The position numbers and the translations under genes are program-made. The notes under the pieces are model-generated. The model ran no database searches. It was not told the origin of the DNA and was given only the letters and a program-made list of their open reading frames with translations. 64,000 nucleotides of DNA from Pseudomonadota bacterium (GTDB lineage: Bacteria; Pseudomonadota; Alphaproteobacteria; Rhizobiales; Hyphomicrobiaceae). Every line of letters starts with the position of its first letter. The first letter of the stretch is position 1. Below, piece by piece: positions 28,629-36,727 of this stretch. Location: contig JAFAFW010000015.1 in assembly GCA_023423275.1 (NCBI GenBank), positions 8,366 through 72,365 of the forward strand, in the 5' to 3' direction.

Positions 28629-29288
28629 GTGGTCGATCACGACGCAAAATATCTCAGACCTCATGAGTCGGGTTTGACCGTGGAAGGACTGTCGGTCGAA
28701 CGCGGCGGACGGACTGTTCTGCATGAGCTTTCGCTGACGGTCGCGGCGGGAGAGGGCATCCTGCTGCTCGGCGCCAACGGCGCTGGCAAAACGACCCTGT
28801 TGAAAGCGATCTCCGGGCTGCTACCGCCTGCCGCAGGCAACATCCGCCTGACCACTGGCGATCCGGAAGCATCGGTCGCCGAACGGGCGCATTATGTCGG
28901 TCATACCAACGGTATCCGTGCGAGCCTCACCGTCTCCGAGAACGCAGCATTCTGGGCGCGATTTTTAGGGACCGGAGCAAGGGAAGCCGTGACATCGGCG
29001 CTTGAGCGCTTCGGTCTCGACGATCTGGCATCCGTGCCCGCCGGCTATCTCTCGGCCGGCCAGAAACGGAGGCTCGGGCTTGTCCGGCTGCTGCTGGCCG
29101 AACGCCCGCTTTGGCTTCTGGACGAACCGACGACCTCTCTGGATACCCATTCCACAGCGATCCTGACCGATGTCATCGATGCTCACGTGGCCCGTGGGGG
29201 CATGGCGATCATCGCAACGCACGTGCCAATGGCACTGACGCGGCGCACGCGTGAACTCACGCTTCGCCCCAGCGTGAGAATGGCATGA
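28629..29288 (+). CDS. ccmA: heme exporter ATP-binding protein CcmA
   Basis: The roughly 219-residue ATPase has Walker A GANGAGKTT, signature LSAGQKRR and Walker B LWLLDEPTTSLD. It powers the CcmABCD step of cytochrome c maturation, which releases holo-CcmE. No ATG fits the start. GTG at 28629 is chosen; TTG at 28674 or GTG at 28680 are alternatives that begin at the conserved LTVEGLSVERGG. The stop overlaps ccmB as ATGA. The operon runs ccmA-B-C-D-G. Confidence 0.9.
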   Translation: MVDHDAKYLRPHESGLTVEGLSVERGGRTVLHELSLTVAAGEGILLLGANGAGKTTLLKAISGLLPPAAGNIRLTTGDPEASVAERAHYVGHTNGIRASLTVSENAAFWARFLGTGAREAVTSALERFGLDDLASVPAGYLSAGQKRRLGLVRLLLAERPLWLLDEPTTSLDTHSTAILTDVIDAHVARGGMAIIATHVPMALTRRTRELTLRPSVRMA

Positions 29289-29965
29289 GCGGGTTGGCTA
29301 ACGGATTCTGGGTGTTGCTCAGGCGTGACCTGCTGCTGGCCGTGCGCGAAGGCGGCGCCACCGGGACAGCCCTCGGCTTCTTCCTCGTGGTGGTCTCGCT
29401 GATGCCGCTGGGTCTCGGTCCGGACTTGCAGCTGCTCTCCCGCATCGCGCCGGGCGTGTTGTGGATCGGGCTCCTGTTGGCGGCACTTCTGTCACTCAGC
29501 CGGCTGTTCGACACGGACCGTGATGAAGGCGTGCTGGAGATCCTGTCGATGGGGCCACTGCCGCTTGAGCTGGTGGTGGCGGCCAAGGCGCTGGCGCATT
29601 GGCTCTCGACCTGCCTGCCGCTTGCGCTTTTTGTCCCGCTGCTCGGACTGTTGCTCAATCTCGATCTCGCCGCGTCACCAATTCTGTTCGCGACGGTGCT
29701 GATCGGCACCCCGGCGATCAGCTTCCTGGGCAGCGTAGGGGCCGCACTGACCCTGAGAACACGCCGCGGCGGTCTGCTGATGGCGCTGCTGGTGCTGCCG
29801 CTGTTCGTTCCAACCCTTATTTTCGGCATCTCGGCCGTCAGCGCGGTTGTGTCGCCGCCCGGCAGTCTGTCGGCATCGCTATCGCTGCTGGGCGCGACCA
29901 GCCTCGCCTCCCTTGTCATCGGACCATTGGCCGCCGCAGCAGCCCTGCGCGCGCAGCTTGGCTGA
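29285..29965 (+). CDS. ccmB: heme exporter protein CcmB
   Basis: The 226-residue membrane protein has six predicted helices. The family N terminus LLRRDLLLAVREGG is seen, with FFLVVVSLMPLG in the first helix. CcmB is the permease partner of CcmA. It overlaps ccmA by four bases and is 71 bases from ccmC. Conserved segments around SRLFDTDRDEGVLE support the call. Confidence 0.93.
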   Translation: MSGLANGFWVLLRRDLLLAVREGGATGTALGFFLVVVSLMPLGLGPDLQLLSRIAPGVLWIGLLLAALLSLSRLFDTDRDEGVLEILSMGPLPLELVVAAKALAHWLSTCLPLALFVPLLGLLLNLDLAASPILFATVLIGTPAISFLGSVGAALTLRTRRGGLLMALLVLPLFVPTLIFGISAVSAVVSPPGSLSASLSLLGATSLASLVIGPLAAAAALRAQLG

Positions 29966-30036
29966 TTGCCTCAGGCAATGTCACACCAGCCGCGACGTTC
30001 GTGTGATTTGCGCGACCCAAGAGAAGGCCCTAGATC

Positions 30037-30807
30037 ATGGCCATGCAGACGCTGACACAAAGGCTCGCCAACCCGACGCGGTTCATGGAGGTGTCCGGCC
30101 GGATCCTGCCGTGGATCTCCGGCTTGGCGGCGCTGGTGCTCGGCATCGGCCTCTACCTGTCATTCTTCGTCGCGCCTGCTGATTACCAGCAGGGCGAAAC
30201 CGTGCGGATCATGTTCGTCCATGTCCCGGCCGCATGGCTCGGCATGATGGGCTATCTGATCATCGCGATTTCAAGCTTTGGTCTGCTGGTGTTTCGCCAC
30301 CCGCTCGCTGACGTCTCCGCCAAAGCCGCAGCCCCCATCGGCGCAGCCTTCACGTTGCTGGCCTTGATCACCGGCTCGCTCTGGGGAAAGCCGATGTGGG
30401 GAACCTACTGGGTCTGGGACGCACGGCTGACCTCCGTACTGCTGTTGTTCTTCCTCTACCTCGGCCTGATAGCGCTGCGTTCGGCGCTGGAAGACGATGC
30501 GTCCCTTGCCAGCAAGCTTACCGCGGTGCTGAGCCTCGTCGGGGTTGTCATTCTGCCGGTCATCAAGTTCTCGGTCGACTGGTGGAATACGCTGCATCAG
30601 CCGGCCAGCGTGCTGCGTGTTGACGGCTCGGCCATCCACACGTCCATCCTGATCCCGTTGCTGGTGATGGCGGTCGGCTTCACACTCATGTTCTTCGCGA
30701 TGCATTTGAAAGCCATGCGCAACGAGATCCTGCGTCGCCGCGTCCGGAGCCTGACCCTGGCGCAAGTTGAGCGTGCGGCTCGTGCGCAAGCCACGGCGGG
30801 GGAATAA
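30037..30807 (+). CDS. ccmC: heme exporter protein CcmC
   Basis: The 256-residue, six-helix protein loads heme onto CcmE. The tryptophan-rich heme-handling motif WGKPMWGTYWVWDARLTS lies in the third periplasmic loop, near 122-139, with the conserved His of FVHVPAAW before it and the second conserved His in WNTLHQP after it. All are canonical for CcmC. Two bases separate its stop from the ccmD ATG. Confidence 0.95.
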   Translation: MAMQTLTQRLANPTRFMEVSGRILPWISGLAALVLGIGLYLSFFVAPADYQQGETVRIMFVHVPAAWLGMMGYLIIAISSFGLLVFRHPLADVSAKAAAPIGAAFTLLALITGSLWGKPMWGTYWVWDARLTSVLLLFFLYLGLIALRSALEDDASLASKLTAVLSLVGVVILPVIKFSVDWWNTLHQPASVLRVDGSAIHTSILIPLLVMAVGFTLMFFAMHLKAMRNEILRRRVRSLTLAQVERAARAQATAGE

Positions 30808-30809
30808 CG

Positions 30810-31010
30810 ATGAACCTCGGACAGCACGCGGCTTTCATCTGGGCGTCCTATGGCGCGGTGGCCATTGTCCTTTCCCTGCTCGTCGGCTGGTTGATCACCG
30901 ACGGCCGCCGTCAACAGCAGAGCCTGGACGCCTTCGAGGCCCGCGGCGTGCGGCGTCGCTCGTCAGCCGGTCAGGCCACAGATCCTCATCCTTCGCCTGA
31001 CGCGACATGA
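30810..31010 (+). CDS. ccmD: heme exporter protein CcmD
   Basis: The 66-residue protein has one membrane helix (about 8-30) with the typical AAFIWASYGAVAI start, then a basic cytoplasmic tail. CcmD is needed to release holo-CcmE from the CcmABC complex. It lies two bases after ccmC and 10 before ccmG. The tail is longer than in many CcmD proteins and ends in a Ser/Pro/Asp-rich stretch. Confidence 0.9.
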   Translation: MNLGQHAAFIWASYGAVAIVLSLLVGWLITDGRRQQQSLDAFEARGVRRRSSAGQATDPHPSPDAT

Positions 31011-31020
31011 TCTGGACGTC

Positions 31021-31644
31021 ATGACAGACCACAACCTTGCGCCACCGCAAGCCAAACAGCATCGCAAGCGCTCCGGCTGGGTGATCGCGCCGCTCATCAT
31101 CTTCGCGGCCATCGCGGCGATGTTCTATTACGCGTTGCAAACCGGAGACCCCTCACGCCTGCCGTCGGCACTGATCGGCAAGCCCGCTCCGAACCTGACC
31201 CTGGAGCCCGTGCCCGACCTCGTCAACAACGGCCAGCCCGTTCCCGGCTTGACGCCGGGAGACCTTGGCCGAGGCCGCGTCTCGGTCGTCAACTTCTGGG
31301 CGTCGTGGTGTGTGCCCTGCGTCCAGGAACATCCCGTTCTGGTCGAACTGACGCGTCGGGCGGACGTCGATCTCTTCGGCATCAACTACAAGGATCAGGC
31401 CCCTGCGGCGCGCCGCTTTCTTGGTCGCTATGGCAATCCCTTCAGAGCGGTCGGCGTTGATGACAATGGACGCGCAGCCATCGAATGGGGCGTCTACGGC
31501 ATGCCGGAAACGTTCGTTGTCGATGGCGCCGGGCGCATCGTCTACAAACACGTCGGCCCGATCTCGCCGGAAGCGCTCGAAAAACAGATGCTGCCCGCTA
31601 TCGAAGCGGCGCGCAATGCGGGGCTGAAGCCCGGAAACTCCTAA
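31021..31644 (+). CDS. ccmG: thiol:disulfide interchange protein CcmG/DsbE
   Basis: The 207-residue protein has an N-terminal membrane anchor (about 19-40). A periplasmic thioredoxin domain follows with FWASWCVPC (CVPC) and the cis-proline loop YGMPETF. It reduces apocytochrome c or CcmH before heme attachment. It closes the ccm group here; ccmE, ccmF and ccmH are not in the window. Its 3' end overlaps that of the convergent sensor kinase by four bases. Confidence 0.93.
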   Translation: MTDHNLAPPQAKQHRKRSGWVIAPLIIFAAIAAMFYYALQTGDPSRLPSALIGKPAPNLTLEPVPDLVNNGQPVPGLTPGDLGRGRVSVVNFWASWCVPCVQEHPVLVELTRRADVDLFGINYKDQAPAARRFLGRYGNPFRAVGVDDNGRAAIEWGVYGMPETFVVDGAGRIVYKHVGPISPEALEKQMLPAIEAARNAGLKPGNS

Positions 31645-34100
31645 GCGACGATCTGACGGCGCACGCGCGCGAAGCGATCGTAGGGAATCTCAAGCGACCA
31701 CATCAGTCCATCCGGAATGGACTTCAGAACCACCGTTCCGCCAAGCGCGGTGGGCGTGACATGCTCGAGGATATCGCGGCCGAAACCCTTGTGCAGCAGA
31801 TCCCCGGCCGACTGCCGGCCGATCTCCCGCCATACGATCGTCAGTTTGGGCGAGCTGCCGCGCGTGACCTCGGTTTTCCACGTCAAGTCAACGCGTCCGG
31901 TCGGGACGGACAAGGCCCCATGCCGCTCCGCGTTACTCGCCAGCTCGTGAAGCGCAAGGCCGATATTCAGGATCGCCGCGGGCGGCAGGAACACATCCGG
32001 CCCCGATGCACGGATGCGATTGTGACGCGGACCGAAAGAACTCCTCTGAACCGCGACCAGATCGCTCAAGGTCGCGCCTTCCCAGTCATGGCTGATGAGC
32101 AACTCATGCGACCGCGACAGGCATTGCAGGCGACCTGAGAACCGTGCTTCGAAATCGACCAGACTATCGCTGCGCAGCGCCGTCTGGCGGGCCATGGCCT
32201 GGATGACAGCCAGCAGATTCTTCGACCGGTGCGTGAGCTCGCGCATAACGCCCGCGAGGTGCCGGTCATGTTCCTTGCGCTCGGAGATGTCGCGCATGGT
32301 GACCGAATAGCGCGACACCGGACGAGAAACGCCGTTGACCGGATTGGCGGTGATCGAGACCTCGATGGGCCGCTGACCGAAGCTACGGCACACCGACTCG
32401 AACCTGATGGTCCGGCCGTCGAGCATCGCCTCCTGTAATCGCTTCCAATCGGCAGTGCGATCATCACCAAAAAGCTCGCGCAACGACATGCTGACAGCCT
32501 CGTCGCGATCGATGCCGAACATCTGCCGCGCACCGCTGTTCCAGGTGGCAATCATTCCGTCGAGCGAAACACTCAGGATGGCCTCGCTGGACGAGGCGAC
32601 GATTGCCGCGAGTTCGGCGTTCGCGTTTTCTGCTTCTTTCCGCTCCGTGATGTCGATTGCGACGCCCAGCACCGAGCCGGCCTTGCCATCGGGCCTGCGG
32701 CGCACGAACGCGCGGCGGTACAGCCAGCGGACTTCACCGGATGGCCGCTCGATTCTGGCCTCGTGCTCGAAAGTATCGACCGGACCTTTGATCGCGTCGT
32801 TATACACTTCACGGAACTTCGGTCGGTCTTCGGGGTGCACGTAGCTCAGCACCTCGTCAGGATATCCGGAGAACTGATCCTTTGAACGTCCGAAGATCCG
32901 GTACATGGCATCCGACCATGTGATCTTGTCGGTCGTGAGATCGCGCTCCCACATCCCCATTTCTGTCGCAGACAGCGCCAGCATCATGCGTTCGTGCGCA
33001 TTTCTCAGCTCGCTTTCCGCCAATAAACGCTGCGCCGACGCCGCTTCCAGGGCACTGAGAACTTCGTCGACTTCCTGGAGCCTCGCGCCGAACCGCGGAA
33101 CGGTTTCCCCGCGGCCGAAAGCCGATGCAGCCAATGCCGTGTCGCGGATCGGCTTGGCGAGCTTGCGGCCAAAATAGAGCGCAAGCAAACCGGACAACAA
33201 CAGCAGCGAGGCTCCGCCTATCGCGAACAGGCGCCATGACCAGATCGACGGACGCGCAAGATCCGGATCGACAGCCACCGCGATCGACCAATCGGCCAGT
33301 GCTGAATGAGCAAAGGCGACAAGCTCATCGTCGCCGGATTGATCGGTCGCTTCGATCACCTGCTCGTCATCGATCGGATCTGCCGCAGCCTGCGGCGCGG
33401 AAACCGCGGCCCAATTCATTTCGGAACTCTTGGGTGACGCCGCGACCGTGCGACCATGGCTGTCGATCACGCGGGCATACCAGCCGGCAGGCAGGTTCGG
33501 CGCGCTGACCAACTCATTGAGACTGCCTGCCTCGACCGAAAGGGAGAGAAGATAAGCGGTCCGGCCGGATTGCCGGATTGGAATGGTGACGGAAAAGGAT
33601 CCTTTTCCAGGCGTCACATTCGAGACATAGGCGTCTTTTGTCTCCAGAAGCCTTGCCCGCACGGAACTGTCAGCATCCGTCGAAAGGGGCTCGCCCCAGG
33701 CAACACGCGTATCCACCAGTCGCCGGCCGCTTGGATCCGAAAGGGTGATTCCGTGGTTTGGCCGAAGCTGCGCCACGGCCACGGCATGTGCGTGAAAACG
33801 CGCAAAATCATCCCTCGCCAGCGTCGGAGAAGTCGCCAAAGCGTCGAGCGTACCGATCATGGCTCCCAGGTCGCGGTCGACATTCGCGCGTAAAGCCCGA
33901 ACGACTTGAAGAACCTGTTGCTCGAGCTGCGCGTGTTCGATGGCGCTGTAGTGATGGAGAAGAAAACCCGCGAACACCAGAATGGGCGCAAGAATAGCGA
34001 TACCGTAGGCGGTCAGATACTCCGCCACCGTCCAGGCGCCGGCCTTCCGCCCGCGCGCTCCAGTGGTTGGCCCGCGATCCGCCACAGGTATGTAGGTCAT
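31641..34100 (-). CDS. membrane PAS sensor histidine kinase, HWE/HisKA_2 family
   Basis: The 819-residue protein has a first membrane helix (about 27-48) and a periplasmic CACHE-like sensor domain to about 275. A second helix is followed by a HAMP-like linker (GRKLAKPIRD). Two PAS domains follow, at about 365-490 and 500-620, the second with MRDISERK. The catalytic region has phospho-acceptor HRSKNLLAVIQAMARQT, ATP-site HELASNAERHGALS and IVWREIG, as in the HWE class. The start is chosen at the ATG after AGAGGGGG; 34133 would add 11 residues. HWE kinases often feed the PhyR-NepR-EcfG stress response, and an EcfG-type promoter lies upstream. No response regulator gene is adjacent. Confidence 0.9.
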   Translation of the reverse strand: MTYIPVADRGPTTGARGRKAGAWTVAEYLTAYGIAILAPILVFAGFLLHHYSAIEHAQLEQQVLQVVRALRANVDRDLGAMIGTLDALATSPTLARDDFARFHAHAVAVAQLRPNHGITLSDPSGRRLVDTRVAWGEPLSTDADSSVRARLLETKDAYVSNVTPGKGSFSVTIPIRQSGRTAYLLSLSVEAGSLNELVSAPNLPAGWYARVIDSHGRTVAASPKSSEMNWAAVSAPQAAADPIDDEQVIEATDQSGDDELVAFAHSALADWSIAVAVDPDLARPSIWSWRLFAIGGASLLLLSGLLALYFGRKLAKPIRDTALAASAFGRGETVPRFGARLQEVDEVLSALEAASAQRLLAESELRNAHERMMLALSATEMGMWERDLTTDKITWSDAMYRIFGRSKDQFSGYPDEVLSYVHPEDRPKFREVYNDAIKGPVDTFEHEARIERPSGEVRWLYRRAFVRRRPDGKAGSVLGVAIDITERKEAENANAELAAIVASSSEAILSVSLDGMIATWNSGARQMFGIDRDEAVSMSLRELFGDDRTADWKRLQEAMLDGRTIRFESVCRSFGQRPIEVSITANPVNGVSRPVSRYSVTMRDISERKEHDRHLAGVMRELTHRSKNLLAVIQAMARQTALRSDSLVDFEARFSGRLQCLSRSHELLISHDWEGATLSDLVAVQRSSFGPRHNRIRASGPDVFLPPAAILNIGLALHELASNAERHGALSVPTGRVDLTWKTEVTRGSSPKLTIVWREIGRQSAGDLLHKGFGRDILEHVTPTALGGTVVLKSIPDGLMWSLEIPYDRFARVRRQIVA

Positions 34101-34424
34101 TTCCCCCTCTTTTAGAGTCGCCCCAGAGCTCATCGTCTAATCGTGACGACCCCTTTTCCATCCCGTCGAAAAATGGATGCGGTGAAAATCAATGTGCTGG
34201 CCACATGGCCGTTGTGGAAAGGACTTATAATCAGTCTCACACATGGCAGCGGCCTCGGGTGAGATCACCGGATTGGGCTGCCATTCGCGGGGTGCAACAA
34301 CGGATACCGTGCTCCATACGGTCATGAGCTCCTCGCTCGCGCAAGAACTGCCGGACGCCGGACGCTCACATGCTCTGGATGTCGAATTTACTGTCACAGG
34401 ACTTAAACTCCTCCATCCGCCCTT

Positions 34425-34449
34425 AACGCGCGCGCTATGCAAAGGTTCC
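34425..34449 (-). promoter_or_regulatory. EcfG-type promoter facing the HWE kinase gene
   Basis: Read leftward, GGAAC (34449-34445) and CGTT (34428-34425) are 16 bases apart. The next recognised gene downstream is the kinase at 34100, giving a leader of about 310 bases. Confidence 0.6.
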
Positions 34450-34531
34450 CGCTGTTTCCTCCCCCATACCGAGCAGCGGCTTGTCTGCTGCGCGCAGATA
34501 AGAATTCGTCACATTGACCATCTACGCGCAG

Positions 34532-34556
34532 GGAACGTTTTCGCTTTGTACGCGTT
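34532..34556 (+). promoter_or_regulatory. EcfG-type promoter of candidate small RNA 2
   Basis: GGAAC (34532-34536) and CGTT (34553-34556) are separated by 16 bases. A terminator lies about 75 bases downstream with no gene between. Confidence 0.65.
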
Positions 34557-34562
34557 TGGTTT

Positions 34563-34635
34563 GTGCCCCTAGACGTGGACGCAAAGTCGTCCAGGTACTG
34601 AGACCGCGGCTGTCCATACGGTCGCGGTCCTTTTT
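34563..34635 (+). ncRNA. candidate stress-induced small RNA 2
   Basis: About 73 nt lie between the expected start and the T-tract. The RNA would open with GUGCCCC, then form a small stem (TGGAC 34576-34580 with GTCCA 34589-34593, loop of 8), a linker and the terminator hairpin. It shares TTGTGCC next to the start site with candidate 1 at 10.14 kb. A C-rich unpaired 5' part recalls the Caulobacter stress sRNA GsrN, but no homology is claimed. Confidence 0.55.
34602..34635 (+). terminator. rho-independent terminator of candidate small RNA 2
   Basis: GACCGCG (34602-34608) pairs with CGCGGTC (34623-34629) over a 14-base loop and is followed by C and five Ts (34631-34635). No protein gene ends upstream on this strand. 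Confidence 0.75.
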
Positions 34636-34720
34636 CGTCCCCATTTCCTGGTTTGTGTCCGCATCGCTGTCGTTGCAGTCTGTGGAATAGAGGCGGCTGT
34701 CTTTATTGTCCGGCAAGCGC

Positions 34721-34746
34721 AACGCTTCAGGCCTCGACTGCGTTCC
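34721..34746 (-). promoter_or_regulatory. EcfG-type promoter, leftward, no obvious product
   Basis: Read leftward, GGAAC (34746-34742) and CGTT (34724-34721) are 17 bases apart. A transcript would run antisense to small RNA 2. It would cover a 40-residue frame (34644-34522, MGTKKDRDRM...) that has a poorly spaced AGGA before its ATG. Confidence 0.5.
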
Positions 34747-34782
34747 CAATTGAATGGTTACCGTTGGAGGGGGATCTCACAC

Positions 34783-36714
34783 GTGAAAAGGCCGATCGTT
34801 CAGGAGTCCACCAGCCAACCGATCGCGCCCAATCTGACCTCTGCCGTTACGTTGGCCGTTTTCGTGATTGGCGCGCTTTACTTCGGCCGCGAGCTGTTCA
34901 TTCCGCTGGCGCTCGCGATACTTCTGAGCTTTGCGCTCAGCCCTATCGTCGTTGCTTTGCGCGGTTTGCGGGTGCCCCGCGCGCCCGCCGTGCTCCTGGT
35001 GGTGGTCGTTGCCTTCGCTGCGATCGCTGGCGTCGGGACCGTCATGGGGCGGCAGCTCGCCGAGCTGGCAGCAGAACTCCCGCGCTATGAAATGACGCTG
35101 CGCTCCAAGATCCAGGGCCTGCAAGGTCCCCCCGGAGCTCCTGGGGTCATCGAGCGCGCAACTGAGGCGCTGGAGGGACTGAGCAGGGAGCTCGAACGCC
35201 CATCGGAAAAGCCCTTGACACCAGGCGAACGCCAGACCGATGCCACGTCGCGGCCTATTCCCGTGGAAATTCATAACCCGCCGCCGCGCACACTTGAGTA
35301 CTACCAGAACATCATCTCGCCGCTGCTGGAGCCGTTGGCCCGGACCGGTCTGGTTGTGCTTCTCGTCGGCTTCATCCTGATGCAGCGCGAGGACCTTCGC
35401 GATCGTTTCATCCGGCTGTTCGGGGGTGAAGATTTCGAACGGACAACGACCGCCATGTCCGACGCCGCCGAACGACTCAGCCGCCTGTTTTTGACGATGA
35501 CCGTGATGAACATCGCCTACGGCACAGTCATGACCATCGTCCTCTGGCTGATCGGCATCCCCAATCCGATCCTCTGGGGAATCCTAGCCGGACTGATGCG
35601 GTATATTCCCTACATCGGCTCGATCATTGCAGCGCTGTTTCCAGTTCTGCTCGCCGCGGCCGTGGTTCCCGGGTGGTCGATCTTCGCGATCACATTGGCC
35701 GTCTATGTCGTCGGCGAATTCACGATGGGGCAGGTCCTGGAACCTCTGCTGCTCGGCACCTCGACCGGCCTGTCGCCGCTCGCCGTCGTCGCATCGGCTT
35801 CGTTCTGGACGTGGCTTTGGGGACCCATCGGCCTGCTGCTCGCCATTCCCTTGACGGTATGCCTGATCGTACTGGGCCGGCACGTCCCCCGGCTCAACTT
35901 TCTCTACGTCATGCTCGGCGATGAACCGGCCCTTACCCCGCCGCAGCGCTTTTATCAGCGGCTTCTGGCCGGTGACATCGATGAGATCACGTTCGATGCC
36001 GAAAAATTTCTGAAGAAGGATACGTTGATCAACTATTTCGATGACGTCGCGATTCCGGCACTCGTTCTGGCGCAAGCCGATGCAAAGCGTGGGCGCTTTA
36101 GTGGCGATCGGCTCACCGAAATGCACGAATTGATCACAGAGCTGGTTGAAGAACTCGATGACGACGGGCTCGGCGTCCAGAAGAAAGAAAAGGACGACGC
36201 CCCCGAGGGGGAAGGCCTCGAACCCGATCCGCCGGTTCTAGAGTCCGATATGCTGGCACAGCCTTGGCGGAGCGAATCTCCGTTGCTCAGCATCGCCATG
36301 CGCAATCCGCTCGAGCACGCGGCCGCTGAAATGCTGGCGCATCTCGCGCGCAAGCACGGCATTGCGGCCCGCGTACTGGAATCGCAGGCTCTGACGCCCA
36401 CCAGCATGTCGGACCTCGATCTGGGGCAGTCCCGCGTAGCTATTCTCTCGAACCTCGACAGTGCTCCGTCCGCCGCCTACGAACGGTTTCTGATCCGCCG
36501 CCTGCGCCGCAGACAGCCGACGCTGCCGATCTGGATCGGGACGTGGGGCGTGGGCCCGCGCGACGCCGTGCACGATACGGACGTCGACAACATGAAGCGG
36601 ATGACCAGCCTCCGCGCCGCCATCACGGCTCTTGTGACAGCGGCGCAATTACCGGATGCGAACCCGGCGGCCGATGTTACAGCCTCCGAACTGGATGCTC
36701 AGGGCGCGGCCTGA
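34783..36714 (+). CDS. AI-2E/PerM family transporter with long cytoplasmic tail
   Basis: The 643-residue protein has an N-terminal membrane domain of seven to eight helices (to about residue 375). It includes the AI-2E family segments LFIPLALAILLSFALSP, LIGIPNPILWGILAGLMRYIPYIG and PLLLGTSTGLSPLAV. About 260 further residues form a soluble tail rich in charged residues. GTG at 34783 is chosen because of GGAGGGGG upstream; ATG at 34750 lacks a ribosome site. Family members export diverse small molecules or ions; the tail is not recognised. Confidence 0.88.
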   Translation: MKRPIVQESTSQPIAPNLTSAVTLAVFVIGALYFGRELFIPLALAILLSFALSPIVVALRGLRVPRAPAVLLVVVVAFAAIAGVGTVMGRQLAELAAELPRYEMTLRSKIQGLQGPPGAPGVIERATEALEGLSRELERPSEKPLTPGERQTDATSRPIPVEIHNPPPRTLEYYQNIISPLLEPLARTGLVVLLVGFILMQREDLRDRFIRLFGGEDFERTTTAMSDAAERLSRLFLTMTVMNIAYGTVMTIVLWLIGIPNPILWGILAGLMRYIPYIGSIIAALFPVLLAAAVVPGWSIFAITLAVYVVGEFTMGQVLEPLLLGTSTGLSPLAVVASASFWTWLWGPIGLLLAIPLTVCLIVLGRHVPRLNFLYVMLGDEPALTPPQRFYQRLLAGDIDEITFDAEKFLKKDTLINYFDDVAIPALVLAQADAKRGRFSGDRLTEMHELITELVEELDDDGLGVQKKEKDDAPEGEGLEPDPPVLESDMLAQPWRSESPLLSIAMRNPLEHAAAEMLAHLARKHGIAARVLESQALTPTSMSDLDLGQSRVAILSNLDSAPSAAYERFLIRRLRRRQPTLPIWIGTWGVGPRDAVHDTDVDNMKRMTSLRAAITALVTAAQLPDANPAADVTASELDAQGAA

Positions 36715-36727
36715 AAAGAACTTCCGT

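Larger units (their letters stand above)
34101..34782. other. 682-base intergenic region with three EcfG-type promoters and a terminator
   Basis: No convincing protein gene is present. It holds promoter pairs at 34425-34449 (leftward), 34532-34556 (rightward) and 34721-34746 (leftward), a small-RNA candidate at 34563-34635, and a perfect TATAAT at 34226-34231 on the plus strand without a matching -35. The 10-mer CCATACGGTC occurs twice (34314-34323, 34614-34623). A leftward frame from a GTG near 34398 to 34137 follows GGAGGAG, but its third-position GC is low for this genome. Confidence 0.6.

Noticed and set aside
34137..34398. 86-codon frame between an EcfG-type promoter and the kinase, checked as a NepR-like anti-sigma factor
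   Set aside because: A GGAGGAG site is present, but the product has no NepR motif and its third-position GC is far below real genes here. Kept only as a remark.
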